Assembly: GCA_902761585.1 (NCBI GenBank)
Contig: CACWKX010000011.1
Coordinates: 1 to 64,000 of the forward strand
Reading direction: 5' to 3'
Origin: an uncultured Lachnospiraceae bacterium
GTDB taxonomy: Bacteria > Bacillota > Clostridia > Lachnospirales > Lachnospiraceae
Length of the DNA: 64,000 nucleotides
Both the position numbers and the translations under genes were made by a program. Below the pieces are notes generated by a model, which saw nothing but the letters and a program-made list of their open reading frames with translations, was not told where the DNA came from and did no database searches. Shown piece after piece: positions 1 to 8,624 of this stretch. Position 1 is the first letter of the stretch. Every line of letters begins with the position of its first letter.

Positions 1-333
1 TCTTCGATATCTGGGGCAGAACACAAAATGGTAGTTGATTAGTGATACTGTTGTTTTTGTATGTTTATACTCGTTCTTCATAGATTTAGTATAGCATACA
101 GTGTAGATATTCTGAATATGCACATCTACACATAGTTAAATATTTGCGGACTGTCATCCACACGGTTAAAACCGTGGGTTTTCTCGTCCGCAGGAGTTAT
201 AACCTTCACAACATATCATGGACAGCCCTTATTATTTAAATGATTCAAATGAAAAACAATGACCGAATTAATTTAAATGCCATTATCCGCAGGATACAAT
301 TCAGACAGTTAAATGCTTTCAGAATAAGTGCTT
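1..333. other. Non-coding, AT-rich left edge
   Basis: No credible gene is seen here. The stretch lies downstream of the minus-strand isomerase gene, and it contains the nested inverted repeat listed separately at 146-191. I saw no convincing terminator with a T-tract directly behind the isomerase stop codon. Confidence 0.5.
146..191. repeat. Nested inverted repeat, possible IS200/IS605-type end
   Basis: An outer 6-bp pair (GCGGAC at 146-151, GTCCGC at 186-191) encloses an inner 7-bp pair (CACGGTT at 161-167, AACCGTG at 170-176). The inner pair is followed by GGGTTTTCT. Hairpins of this look occur at the ends of IS200/IS605 and IS1341 elements and at the 3' ends of their guide RNAs. No tnpA or tnpB is present in the window, so this could equally be a stray terminator or a solo remnant. 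Confidence 0.3.
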
Positions 334-1626
334 TCAATTCATAGACGTTTTCCCCTGCGCCAGCGCAACCGCTACTGACAAAGATGGATCGCAGTACGGG
401 ACCAGTGTTGCCTGAATCGCATGATACAGATCAGGCTTTCCAGGCCATACTTTGCCTGAAACATGGTTCTCACGATCCAGCTCATGGAACCAAGAACCAT
501 GGACATGATCCAGCACAAATCTGTCGAGGTATTCCATAAACATCGCATACCGCTCTGTATATTCTATCTTTCCGGTCACCCGGTATAAAACTGCCGACGT
601 ATTGATCGCCTCAGCCAGTACCCAGTGCATCCGCTCATGCACCACAGGTTTCCCATCCCAATCCGTCGTATAAACGAGTCCCGGCGCTCCATCACTGTCC
701 CATGCATCCGCAACAGCCCTGCCATACAGGTGCTCTGCTGCCTCTACATAGTGCTTCCTCACACCGCTGTATGCATCGTCCGGGTACATGGAGAGCGCAA
801 ACTGTGTAATCAGCCTTGCCCATTCAATCCCATGACCGGGTGTTGCGCCAAACGGCTTGAACTGGTCATCCGGATGATCCTTGTTGAAGTCCGGCTGCGG
901 CACCCAGTCTTCGGAATAGTGCTCCGGAATTCTCCAGCTGCAATCCTTTGCCCAGCCAATCACATGATCGATAATGCTCTTTGCCCGATCATGATAGACT
1001 GCATCTTTTGTGACATCCCAGGCTGCCAGAAACGCCTCAACCGAATGCATATTGGCATTGAGACCGCGGTATGAGCTGAGTGCCGTAAATTCTGTATTCC
1101 AGTTGTCATATGCCAATCCGCTCTTTTCATCCCAGAACTTTTCTGTATAGGTATCCAGTGCAAGCCTCAGCAGATTTTCAGCTCCTGCTCCCCTGGTGCA
1201 GACAATCTCTGAAAGAGAAGATGCGCCTGCCTTCTCTGCAAGAACAAGAGAGGAAGACGCAAGAATTGCAAAGGCATGTGTATAGCAGAGTTTTCCGGAA
1301 ACTGGTGTGCCATCTGCCTTGATTCCTTCAAACCATCCACCGTTTTTCTCATCCCTTGCACCTTTTGCAAGTCCTCTCATCGCATCAAAAGCCTGCTGCT
1401 CATACTGCTTTTTACCAAGAAGGCAGCCCAGCACATAGCTGTGGGCATAGCGTGCCGTCTCGTAGGTATCCCGGCTTCTGTCTTTCCATGGCGTCCCATC
1501 ATCGCCAAGGTAATAAGCCGTCCCGTCCGGAGCTGCGAACTTCTTTCCAAATTCGAGAAGCGTATCCCGGACCTCCTTCAGGAATTTTTTGTTTTCTGCT
1601 GTATCCAGCTGATATTTTCTATCCAT
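334..1626 (-). CDS. AGE-family aldose-ketose isomerase, YihS-like
   Basis: Cytosolic isomerase of the N-acylglucosamine 2-epimerase superfamily (alpha/alpha barrel), 430 residues. Several stretches match the YihS branch as I remember it: YRGLNANMHSVEAFL, FGATPGHGIEWARL, WDGKPVVHERMHW and GSWFHELD. YihS enzymes interconvert mannose, fructose and glucose, or act as sulfoquinovose isomerases. No sulfoquinovose pathway gene is nearby, while an alpha-mannosidase and an alpha-galactosidase are, so mannose-to-fructose conversion is the better guess (inference). The ATG has AGGAG 9 nt upstream. It is the last gene of the minus-strand sugar operon but is separated from the GH36 gene by 324 bp, so it may have its own promoter. 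Confidence 0.8.
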   Translation of the reverse strand: MDRKYQLDTAENKKFLKEVRDTLLEFGKKFAAPDGTAYYLGDDGTPWKDRSRDTYETARYAHSYVLGCLLGKKQYEQQAFDAMRGLAKGARDEKNGGWFEGIKADGTPVSGKLCYTHAFAILASSSLVLAEKAGASSLSEIVCTRGAGAENLLRLALDTYTEKFWDEKSGLAYDNWNTEFTALSSYRGLNANMHSVEAFLAAWDVTKDAVYHDRAKSIIDHVIGWAKDCSWRIPEHYSEDWVPQPDFNKDHPDDQFKPFGATPGHGIEWARLITQFALSMYPDDAYSGVRKHYVEAAEHLYGRAVADAWDSDGAPGLVYTTDWDGKPVVHERMHWVLAEAINTSAVLYRVTGKIEYTERYAMFMEYLDRFVLDHVHGSWFHELDRENHVSGKVWPGKPDLYHAIQATLVPYCDPSLSVAVALAQGKTSMN

Positions 1627-1950
1627 GTCATCCGTCTCCTGTTGATTTATTGCGTCTTTCTCTGGAGTTCCCGTCTTTCTCAGTGCCTCGGCACTGCAGA
1701 GTGTTTATTCAAGTATACAACAGCCAGTCTGATTCATCATCTGTATTTAGCCATTTAGCCTACGCACGTTGATATGCTCCCTTCGAGGTAGATAAACGGA
1801 ATAATACATATTTTTTTCTGATGTACAGAGAAACAGATTTACAAACAGACGATAGAGAGCTTCTAGCATGTCCTAGAGAACCATTATTGTGAATGAATGA
1901 TGGTTGTGACAGAGGGTGTCGCAGCCTTGTCACGCACCCTGATCTCTGCC
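1627..1950. other. Intergenic region between GH36 and isomerase genes
   Basis: 324 bp without a convincing gene. A 64-codon minus-strand frame (1760-1954) overlaps the GH36 stop and looks like chance. Short inverted repeats are visible: CAGTGC/GCACTG at 1681-1696, and AGGGTG (1913-1918) with CACCCT (1935-1940). Neither is followed by a T-tract. They may be processing sites or a weak attenuator. Confidence 0.4.
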
Positions 1951-4248
1951 TCACGATTCTTCCACTAAAAACACTCTTGCCTGCCAGTCTCCCTGTGGCA
2001 CTGTTGAAGACAGTACACCACTGGCAGCATCGGACAGAAGCAACCCAATCTTCATAAGTTCATCTCCGTAATGGAACCCAGGCTCTTTTTCCATGGCCTT
2101 CCATGACCAGTCTGTCTGGTTTGCCTCCTTGACTATATAGCGGGTGTCTGTATCCAAGCCCTGCAATCTCATTCTACGAAATCCTGCATTCACTGGCTGC
2201 TGAAAGCGGAAGGCAAATACAAGTGCCTGCTTCTGATTTGCGGAGACAACCATCCACGCGGCGTCATTTCCTTCAAATGGGCTGACCAGCCGGTGCATGC
2301 AGCCTTTCTGAATAAAGCCTCTCCACCTTTTGATGAAAGCGACCTGCGCTTTCATCTGTTCCTTTTCCTCTATCTTCAGCTGTGTGATGTCCAACTCATA
2401 ACCGAATGCCCCGAAAGCGGCTACTGTGCCTCTTGTAAACATCGATGTTATTCGATGTGTCTGATGGTTCGGTACTGCAGAAACATGATTGGATATACAG
2501 CTGAGCGGATAGACCAGCGATGTTCCATATTGAATCTTTACCCGCTCGGCGGCATCCGTGTCATCGGATGTCCATGCCTGAGGCGCATAGTACAGCATCC
2601 CCGGGTCGAATCTTCCACCGCCGCTCGCGCAGGACTCAAAAAGGATAAGTGGAAACCTTGTTGTCAGTCTCTCATAGAGCTCGTAAATCCCCAAAATCTG
2701 TCTGTGCAGAACCTTCCCCTGGCTGACTGCCCCCTGTCCTCTAGACCACGCCTGGCTGATGCTGCGGTTCATATCCCACTTTATGTAGGAGATTCTTGAG
2801 CTTTCGATCAGCTTTTCGAGCGTCTCGAATAGATAATTCACCACCACGGGTTTGGAAAGATCAAGGACTAGCTGGTGCCTTCCAAGGCACAGAGGCCTGT
2901 TCTCTGCTCCAAGCACCCATTCCGGATGCGCGCGGAATAGATCACTGTCCGGGCTTACCATCTCCGGCTCAATCCACAAACCAAATTTCATCCCCCGGGC
3001 TTCGATTTTCTCTGATAATCCCTGAATGCCATCCGGAAGCTTGCGGATATCCGAATACCAGTCCCCAAGAGATGACGTTGCGTCATCCCTGTGTCCAAAC
3101 CAGCCATCATCCAGCACGAACATCTCCACACCCAGGTTCTTTGCCTGCTCAGCGATTTCCAGAACTTTTTTTTCATCAAAGTTCATATAGGTCGCTTCCC
3201 AGTTGTTAACGATAATTGGCCGCTCCCGATCGCGCCAGTATCCTCTAGCCAGTCTGGTCCGAAACAGCTGATGAAACGTCCGACTCATGCCATCCAGACC
3301 ATGATGCGAGTATGTCAGAACGGCTTCTGGCGTACAAAACACACTGTCTTCTTCGCCCATCCCCAACGCCCAAGAAAACCCCTGCGGATGAATGCCAATC
3401 ATCACCCGAGACACACCCATCGTGTCCACTTCGACCTGTGCTAGAAAATTTCCGCTGTAGACAAGGCTTATACCAATTGCTTCTCCGTTCTGCTCATCTG
3501 TATTCGGACGGGTCAGTGCAAGGAACGGATTGAACTGATGGCTGCTGTGCCCTCTCATACTTCCGATGCTCTGGATTCCCAGATGAAGCGGATGGCGATC
3601 CACGTAACGCTCCCTCAGAGAAGCCCCGGCCAGATCGATCATATCGTACTGGGAGTCTGGCAGATCCAGGTTCAGACTCATTGCCCGTTTCACGACCATG
3701 GACTTTCCTGATTGATTCCGGATTCTCACATGGCGTGTGATGACAGGCATATCTCTATAAATAGAGTAGTACAGATCAAGCTTTGTGCCATCCAGAGGAT
3801 CCTCCAGTTTCAGGATCAGTGTCTGTGCTTCATCGGGCTGTTCCACGTAAGTTGCAGGAAGGCTAGGAATCCGCGGTTTTCCCTCCTGCACAAGAAACCC
3901 CTTATAGCAGAAATGGCTGAGCGTATTCCCGCCCTCTCTTTCGATCTCCAGCGCAGGCTGTCTCATATCGCCTGTTCCAAAAGTCGGATATTCCTGCCGG
4001 ATATGCTCCCGCGAATAGGTGGTGCTGCCCCAGCAAACGCGGCCATCTCCTGCCTCCTCGTCAAATACACACGGTGCCATGTCTCTATGCGCCAGCTCCA
4101 GAAGCCATGAGAAACTTTCCCTATCATGCAGCCTTTCACCAAAGTAAATCTGTCCTATCTCTCCATCAGGAAGCACCATCATGATGTAACTGATCTGATC
4201 ATTACACAGATGGAAAAAACCTGCCTTCTCATGTACGATCGTCGGCAT
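1951..4248 (-). CDS. GH36 alpha-galactosidase
   Basis: Retaining alpha-galactosidase, 765 residues, the usual length of the large tetrameric GH36 subgroup. No signal peptide, so it acts in the cytoplasm on imported alpha-galactosides (raffinose family, melibiose or galactomannan pieces). An N-terminal beta-sandwich (about 1-330) precedes the TIM barrel (about 340-660), which has WEATYMNFDEKK, IKWDMNRS with nucleophile Asp492, CASGGGRFD, and WTSDDTDA with acid/base Asp562. A C-terminal beta domain follows. The ATG has GGGAG upstream, and the gene starts 15 bp after the C-S lyase gene, so the two are co-transcribed. The transporter encoded upstream probably supplies the substrate. Confidence 0.93.
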   Translation of the reverse strand: MPTIVHEKAGFFHLCNDQISYIMMVLPDGEIGQIYFGERLHDRESFSWLLELAHRDMAPCVFDEEAGDGRVCWGSTTYSREHIRQEYPTFGTGDMRQPALEIEREGGNTLSHFCYKGFLVQEGKPRIPSLPATYVEQPDEAQTLILKLEDPLDGTKLDLYYSIYRDMPVITRHVRIRNQSGKSMVVKRAMSLNLDLPDSQYDMIDLAGASLRERYVDRHPLHLGIQSIGSMRGHSSHQFNPFLALTRPNTDEQNGEAIGISLVYSGNFLAQVEVDTMGVSRVMIGIHPQGFSWALGMGEEDSVFCTPEAVLTYSHHGLDGMSRTFHQLFRTRLARGYWRDRERPIIVNNWEATYMNFDEKKVLEIAEQAKNLGVEMFVLDDGWFGHRDDATSSLGDWYSDIRKLPDGIQGLSEKIEARGMKFGLWIEPEMVSPDSDLFRAHPEWVLGAENRPLCLGRHQLVLDLSKPVVVNYLFETLEKLIESSRISYIKWDMNRSISQAWSRGQGAVSQGKVLHRQILGIYELYERLTTRFPLILFESCASGGGRFDPGMLYYAPQAWTSDDTDAAERVKIQYGTSLVYPLSCISNHVSAVPNHQTHRITSMFTRGTVAAFGAFGYELDITQLKIEEKEQMKAQVAFIKRWRGFIQKGCMHRLVSPFEGNDAAWMVVSANQKQALVFAFRFQQPVNAGFRRMRLQGLDTDTRYIVKEANQTDWSWKAMEKEPGFHYGDELMKIGLLLSDAASGVLSSTVPQGDWQARVFLVEES

Positions 4249-4263
4249 GAACTGTATCTCCCG

Positions 4264-5445
4264 TTACTGCTTCATATGATCCAGTGCTTGTCCTAAATCT
4301 GCCTTCAGTTCCTCGATTTCTTCCAAGCCTGCATGCAAACGAATCAGGCCGATGCGTTCTGCAGGCACCTCCTGATCATCCCTGAACATGACAATGTATG
4401 GCTCGATCAGGCTTTCATATCCGCCCCAACTGACAGCTCGTTTAAATAGTTTCACCTGATTCGTCAGCTTCCGGATCTGTTCCCTATCGGTTGTTTTCAG
4501 TTCCACTGAGAAAAGCCCGCTTCCGCCCCGCATCTGTTTTTTCGCAAGTTCATATTGTGGAAACGATGGCAGCAGTGGATAGTTCACCTTCCTCACTTCT
4601 GGTCTGCCTTCCAGAAATTTTCCAAGTTCCAGAGCATTCTGGTAATGGACAGCCATTCTGATGTGAAGTGTACGCAGCGACCGCAGGATCTGCCACGTCA
4701 TGAACGGATCAGGAACCGGCCCGAGCTGCATGAATTCCTGGTTGAAAATCACATCGATATCTTCTTTGCTTCCGCAGATCACACCCCCAATTAGGTCTGA
4801 GCTTCCTCCAAGGTACTTCGTTGCAGAATGTACAACGAGATCAATTCCGAAGTCGATCGGATTCTGGAAAATCGGCGTTGACCACGTATTGTCTATAATC
4901 GTTTTGATTCCATACTTCTTTGCCAGATCCGCAACTGGCCTGAGCGGCTGAAGTGTAAACGTGAATGTTGCTGGACTTTCCAGATAGATCAGGCGGGTGT
5001 TTGGTCGGATCGCCTCTTCAAACTGTTCGACACGGATCCCTTCCACATAAGTCACTTCTACGCCAAAGCGTTTCAGATACTGACCAAACAGTTTGTGGGC
5101 CCATCCATAAACGCTGTCAACACAGACAACATGATCCCCTTCCTTCAAAAACGCCATACTTGCCTGGGTGATTGCTGCTACCCCCGATGAGACCAGCTTC
5201 GCCCTTTCGGCATGCTCCAGCGCGGCTATCTTCTTCTCACAGAGGTTTACTGTCGGATTGTTTCCTCTTGAATAGATATAGTTGTCCTTCTCATCCTGCA
5301 GTGCTTTCTGAAACTCTTCAAAATTTTCAAAACAGAAGATCGATGTCTGAAACAGCGGTGGTGCCACCGAATGTTCCGGGAAATGATTTTCCCCCATGTG
5401 ATGCAAGATCTCCGAGATACTTCTGCCTTCTCCCATTTCATTCAT
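4264..5445 (-). CDS. MetC-like PLP-dependent C-S lyase (Cys/Met metabolism family)
   Basis: Fold-type I PLP enzyme, 393 residues, of the cystathionine beta-/gamma-lyase family. PLP lysine is Lys210 in SATKYLGG. YSRGNNP supplies the phosphate contact from the neighbouring subunit, and IDNTWSTP carries the Asp that pairs with the pyridine nitrogen. SWGGYESLI and LIRLHAGLE resemble E. coli MetC more than gamma-lyases or sulfhydrylases. The expected reaction is beta-elimination of a cysteine thioether to pyruvate, ammonia and a thiol. The odd point is its setting: its ATG overlaps the stop codon of the sugar permease gene by 4 nt (ATGA), and GH36 follows 15 bp later, so it is a true member of a sugar operon. 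E. coli MalY, a PLP beta-cystathionase in the maltose regulon, is the nearest precedent by context. The substrate is unknown. Confidence 0.8.
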   Translation of the reverse strand: MNEMGEGRSISEILHHMGENHFPEHSVAPPLFQTSIFCFENFEEFQKALQDEKDNYIYSRGNNPTVNLCEKKIAALEHAERAKLVSSGVAAITQASMAFLKEGDHVVCVDSVYGWAHKLFGQYLKRFGVEVTYVEGIRVEQFEEAIRPNTRLIYLESPATFTFTLQPLRPVADLAKKYGIKTIIDNTWSTPIFQNPIDFGIDLVVHSATKYLGGSSDLIGGVICGSKEDIDVIFNQEFMQLGPVPDPFMTWQILRSLRTLHIRMAVHYQNALELGKFLEGRPEVRKVNYPLLPSFPQYELAKKQMRGGSGLFSVELKTTDREQIRKLTNQVKLFKRAVSWGGYESLIEPYIVMFRDDQEVPAERIGLIRLHAGLEEIEELKADLGQALDHMKQ

Positions 5446-6290
5446 CCTTTCACTCCGCCGTCTGTCAGACCGGCGACAATATATTTCTGTCCGATCCCGA
5501 ATACGATCATCGTTGGAAGCAATGATACCACGATCCCTGCACTCATCAGGTCCCAGCTGACTCCTGCCTTGGAGATGAATGAATTGAGTGCAACCGGAAC
5601 GGTATATTTAGCTGCTTTATTGATCATCATCACCGCAATGAACAGTTCATTCCAGATATTTACAAAGGCAAAGCAAAATGTTGCTGCAATCCCAGGCATT
5701 GTCAACGGAATCACCACATATAACAACGACTGTCCCATGTTACATCCGTCTATTTTTGCGGCTTCCTCCAAGTCTTCCGGGATTCTGTCAAAAAAGCTCT
5801 TAGCCATCAGTGTGCAGAAAGCGACAACTGTTGCCACATAGATTGCAGCAAGCACCCCCAGATTATCCACCAAGTGACGCTTTGAAAAGAACATGAACAA
5901 TGGCAGCATGATCATAAAGCTGGGCACGGTCTGTGTAAAGTATAAAAGAATCTGGACAAAATCCCTCATTTTTCTTTTTCGAATCCGTGACAGCGCAAAA
6001 CCACTGATCAATGCCAGTATCATGGCAACTATGGACGAAGACAAGGTTACCATCATGGAATTTCCAAAATACTGGCCAAAATTCGCATACGTGAAAAGCT
6101 TCTGGTAGGCTGCCAAGGTCGGATGCCTTGGCCAGTAGACCAGTGGTTTCGCATACAATTCTTTATTTCCCTTAATACTGGTGAGGAAAATCCAGAAAAG
6201 AGGCAGCACCGCCATGAACAAATAAATAGCAAGAATAAGAAAACGGAAAACTCCTCCGGCTGTTCTTTTGATTTTTCTTCTACTCATCAC
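5442..6290 (-). CDS. Carbohydrate ABC transporter permease (MalG-like)
   Basis: Inner-membrane permease of the CUT1 family, 282 residues with about six membrane segments. The coupling loop EEAAKIDGCNMGQSL matches the EAA motif that contacts the ATPase. It pairs with the MalF-like protein encoded just upstream (4-nt overlap at 6287-6290) and overlaps the C-S lyase start downstream by 4 nt. No ATPase gene is in the operon. The substrate is probably an alpha-galactoside- or mannoside-containing oligosaccharide, judged only from neighbouring glycosidases. Confidence 0.9.
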   Translation of the reverse strand: MMSRRKIKRTAGGVFRFLILAIYLFMAVLPLFWIFLTSIKGNKELYAKPLVYWPRHPTLAAYQKLFTYANFGQYFGNSMMVTLSSSIVAMILALISGFALSRIRKRKMRDFVQILLYFTQTVPSFMIMLPLFMFFSKRHLVDNLGVLAAIYVATVVAFCTLMAKSFFDRIPEDLEEAAKIDGCNMGQSLLYVVIPLTMPGIAATFCFAFVNIWNELFIAVMMINKAAKYTVPVALNSFISKAGVSWDLMSAGIVVSLLPTMIVFGIGQKYIVAGLTDGGVKG

Positions 6291-7168
6291 ATATCCTCCT
6301 TGGTTGCCTTGGTAACCCTCAGGTAGATAAGTGCATACACCAGCAGAAGCACCATGATGATGAACCCATATGCAGAGCCCTGACCGTAGTCAAATTCTTT
6401 ATAGACTTTGTTGATCATCATTGTTCCAAGAATATGTGTGCTGTTCACTGGTCCTCCATTTGTCATCGCATAGATCAGATCCGGGAAATTTACGATCCAC
6501 ATGCTTCTGAGCAACACGGTACTGACGATAGTTGGCTTAATATAAGGGATTGTTACATGGAACAACTGCTGCCACTTCGATCCTCCATCTATTGTTGCCG
6601 CTTCATACAGTTCTTTGGGGACCGACTGGAGGGCTGCCAAAAGCATGATCCCAAAATATGGAATCCCATACCAGACATTTGCAATAATGACACTATACAT
6701 CGCGATTTTCGGATCTGAAAGCCATCCAATGTTGCTTTGGATAATCCCCGCCTTCATCAACAGGTCATTGATCACTCCAAACTGTCCGTTAAACAGCCAT
6801 GACCAGATCAGGCCGATCGCAAAACCACATAATGCCCAGGGGTAGAAGACAAAACCACAGTAAACGCTCCGCCCCCGGAAAGGCTTACGTAAAAGCAGGG
6901 CAAGGATGAATCCCAAAAGAAACTGAAATACAAGCGACAGCACCAGCCATTTGAGCGTGTTGAGCAAAATCTTTAGGAAACTCACACTCGTACTAAAGAT
7001 GACTGCCTTTAGATTGTCCAGCCCGATAAACTTGATGTCCTTTACGTTGTACAAATTATAGGACTGAAAAGCCATCAGACCGCCCTTGATCAGTGGAGCA
7101 AAAATAAACAGCACAATTACCGCTAAAGTTGGCAGTATCATCAGCAGATACCATCTATCTTTTTTCAT
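6287..7168 (-). CDS. Carbohydrate ABC transporter permease (MalF-like)
   Basis: CUT1-family membrane subunit, 293 residues with six predicted membrane spans and the coupling motif YEAATIDGGSKWQQL near residue 190. The ATG is preceded by AAGGAG 5 nt away. It sits 136 bp after the binding-protein gene, and a perfect 14-bp hairpin fills part of that gap. The stop codon overlaps the start of the MalG-like gene, as expected for subunits made in equal amounts. Confidence 0.9.
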   Translation of the reverse strand: MKKDRWYLLMILPTLAVIVLFIFAPLIKGGLMAFQSYNLYNVKDIKFIGLDNLKAVIFSTSVSFLKILLNTLKWLVLSLVFQFLLGFILALLLRKPFRGRSVYCGFVFYPWALCGFAIGLIWSWLFNGQFGVINDLLMKAGIIQSNIGWLSDPKIAMYSVIIANVWYGIPYFGIMLLAALQSVPKELYEAATIDGGSKWQQLFHVTIPYIKPTIVSTVLLRSMWIVNFPDLIYAMTNGGPVNSTHILGTMMINKVYKEFDYGQGSAYGFIIMVLLLVYALIYLRVTKATKEDM

Positions 7169-7184
7169 CCAATCTCCTTATCGA

Positions 7185-7218
7185 GAAATGAGCTGTGGTC
7201 TCCACCACAGCTCATTTC
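7185..7218 (-). promoter_or_regulatory. Intercistronic 14-bp stem-loop after the binding-protein gene
   Basis: The arms GAAATGAGCTGTGG (7185-7198) and CCACAGCTCATTTC (7205-7218) pair perfectly around a 6-nt loop, between the binding-protein stop and the permease ribosome binding site. On the minus strand no T-tract follows. It therefore looks like a 3' stabilising hairpin or partial terminator that lets the binding protein outnumber the permeases, as known for malE-type operons. Confidence 0.65.
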
Positions 7219-7304
7219 AAACATCTTCTATTTGTCTGACAACATGTACCGTTTCAGAGATGTCCAGAAGCAATGATGTTTATGCGTGATGATCAGACGA
7301 CTCA

Positions 7305-8567
7305 TTAATATCCCCAGTAGTCCTTGCAGGTTTTGATCATATCGTCTGCGGTACTCTGCCCTAGCAGGAAGCTCTGGTAAGCAGCAAGATGCACCGTGGA
7401 GCTGTACTCAGCAAATTTCGGATCATCCAGCGGGAATCTGGTGAAGACCGTTGCGTCATCGTTCATCTCTTCTGTCCATGCTTTATAAACCGGAAGTTTG
7501 AACATGTCAGAAATATCATAGGCCCCCTTATTCACCGGAAGTGCCCCATAAAACTCACATATTTTTGCGTTCACTTCAGCAGAAATCATATATTTTATGA
7601 ATTCAAAGGCTTCCTTGGGATGTGCGGAATTCGCTGCAACTGCCAAGCCGGCAAAGCCATAATCCAGATAACGCTTTCCAGATGCACCAATCGGCATCGG
7701 GATGACCGTATACTGATCCGTGTCAAGAGAGTCTTTCACAGAGCTGACAGCATCCGGATCCTGAACCAGAAACGGAGTCGTCCCCGACACAAAACCGTTG
7801 ATCTGTTCGTTGTAACCCCAGTTCACAGAATCTTCCGGACTGCACTCTGTGTAGAGCTCATAATAGTCTTTCATTGCCTTGCGTGCACCTTCCGTATCCA
7901 TATAAAACTTTCCATCATTCGTAAGGTACAGATTGTCCGGACTGATTTCCGGGACTTCCGTTGCCCACATGATATCTGTCGTCTTGCAAGGTGACCCGGT
8001 TCCTCTCAGTGCAAAAGCATACTGGCCTTTTGACTTATCTGTAATCTTCTTGCAGACCTCCAGGAATTCATCTGTCGTCTTCGGCATCTCAGTAATTCCT
8101 GCGTCCTTCAGAATATCTGTTCTGACCATCATGCCTTTTACATATAGATATTGTGGAATAAAATAAGTTGCATCCCCCATAGAGGAACCAGCGAGCAATG
8201 CCGCGTCAACCAGTTCGTCCTTTCCGTTCCAATCTGATACAAGATCATCTAGTTTATATAGCCAGTCGTTATTGATCCACGCCCCAACAGTATTGTCACG
8301 AATCTCTACAATATCCACATCCTGGTTTGCCGATAGCATGGATGCCACTTTTGTCTCAGCAGACTCGTAGGGCGGCGAGACAAGTTCAATGGTCACGCCG
8401 GGGTGATCATCCTCATAAGCCTTGATGGTATCCTCCAGCACCAACGTTCTTTCAGGAGATGTCATCGTCTCCGCGAATGTCAATGTAACCTGGTCATCTG
8501 CATGAGCGGTTACCACTCCGCCCAAAGCGAGCACAGCTGTCAAGCCTACGATTAGTGTTTTTTTCAT
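7305..8567 (-). CDS. Sugar ABC transporter substrate-binding protein
   Basis: Extracellular solute-binding protein of family 1, 420 residues. The N-terminus has KK, a hydrophobic core and a likely signal peptidase I site after AHA (about residue 23). There is no lipobox cysteine, which is unusual for a Gram-positive binding protein that must stay at the cell surface. The mature protein has the two-lobe pattern of CUT1 sugar binders. First gene of the operon: ATG with AAAGGAGGG upstream, a promoter at 8625-8653 and an operator-like palindrome in the leader. Substrate not determinable from sequence. Confidence 0.9.
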   Translation of the reverse strand: MKKTLIVGLTAVLALGGVVTAHADDQVTLTFAETMTSPERTLVLEDTIKAYEDDHPGVTIELVSPPYESAETKVASMLSANQDVDIVEIRDNTVGAWINNDWLYKLDDLVSDWNGKDELVDAALLAGSSMGDATYFIPQYLYVKGMMVRTDILKDAGITEMPKTTDEFLEVCKKITDKSKGQYAFALRGTGSPCKTTDIMWATEVPEISPDNLYLTNDGKFYMDTEGARKAMKDYYELYTECSPEDSVNWGYNEQINGFVSGTTPFLVQDPDAVSSVKDSLDTDQYTVIPMPIGASGKRYLDYGFAGLAVAANSAHPKEAFEFIKYMISAEVNAKICEFYGALPVNKGAYDISDMFKLPVYKAWTEEMNDDATVFTRFPLDDPKFAEYSSTVHLAAYQSFLLGQSTADDMIKTCKDYWGY

Positions 8568-8589
8568 ATGAGACCCTCCTTTTCTCCAT

Positions 8590-8608
8590 TTTCAACCACA
8601 TGTTGAAA
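8590..8608. promoter_or_regulatory. Operator-like palindrome in the leader of the sugar operon
   Basis: Perfect 7-bp arms TTTCAAC (8590-8596) and GTTGAAA (8602-8608) separated by CACAT. It lies between the predicted transcription start (near 8618) and the ribosome binding site of the binding-protein gene, where a repressor would block transcription. No regulator gene is encoded in this locus, so the cognate protein is unknown. Confidence 0.55.
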
Positions 8609-8624
8609 TATTTTATATAATTAA

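Noticed and set aside
1760..1954. 64-codon minus-strand frame overlapping the GH36 stop
   Set aside because: Composition is unlike a protein and no ribosome binding site fits; it covers short inverted repeats instead.
334..4248. Sulfoquinovose breakdown pathway suggested by the YihS-like isomerase
   Set aside because: No sulfoquinovosidase, kinase, aldolase or transaldolase of that pathway is present. The GH31 at 35.3 kb has the YicI signature.
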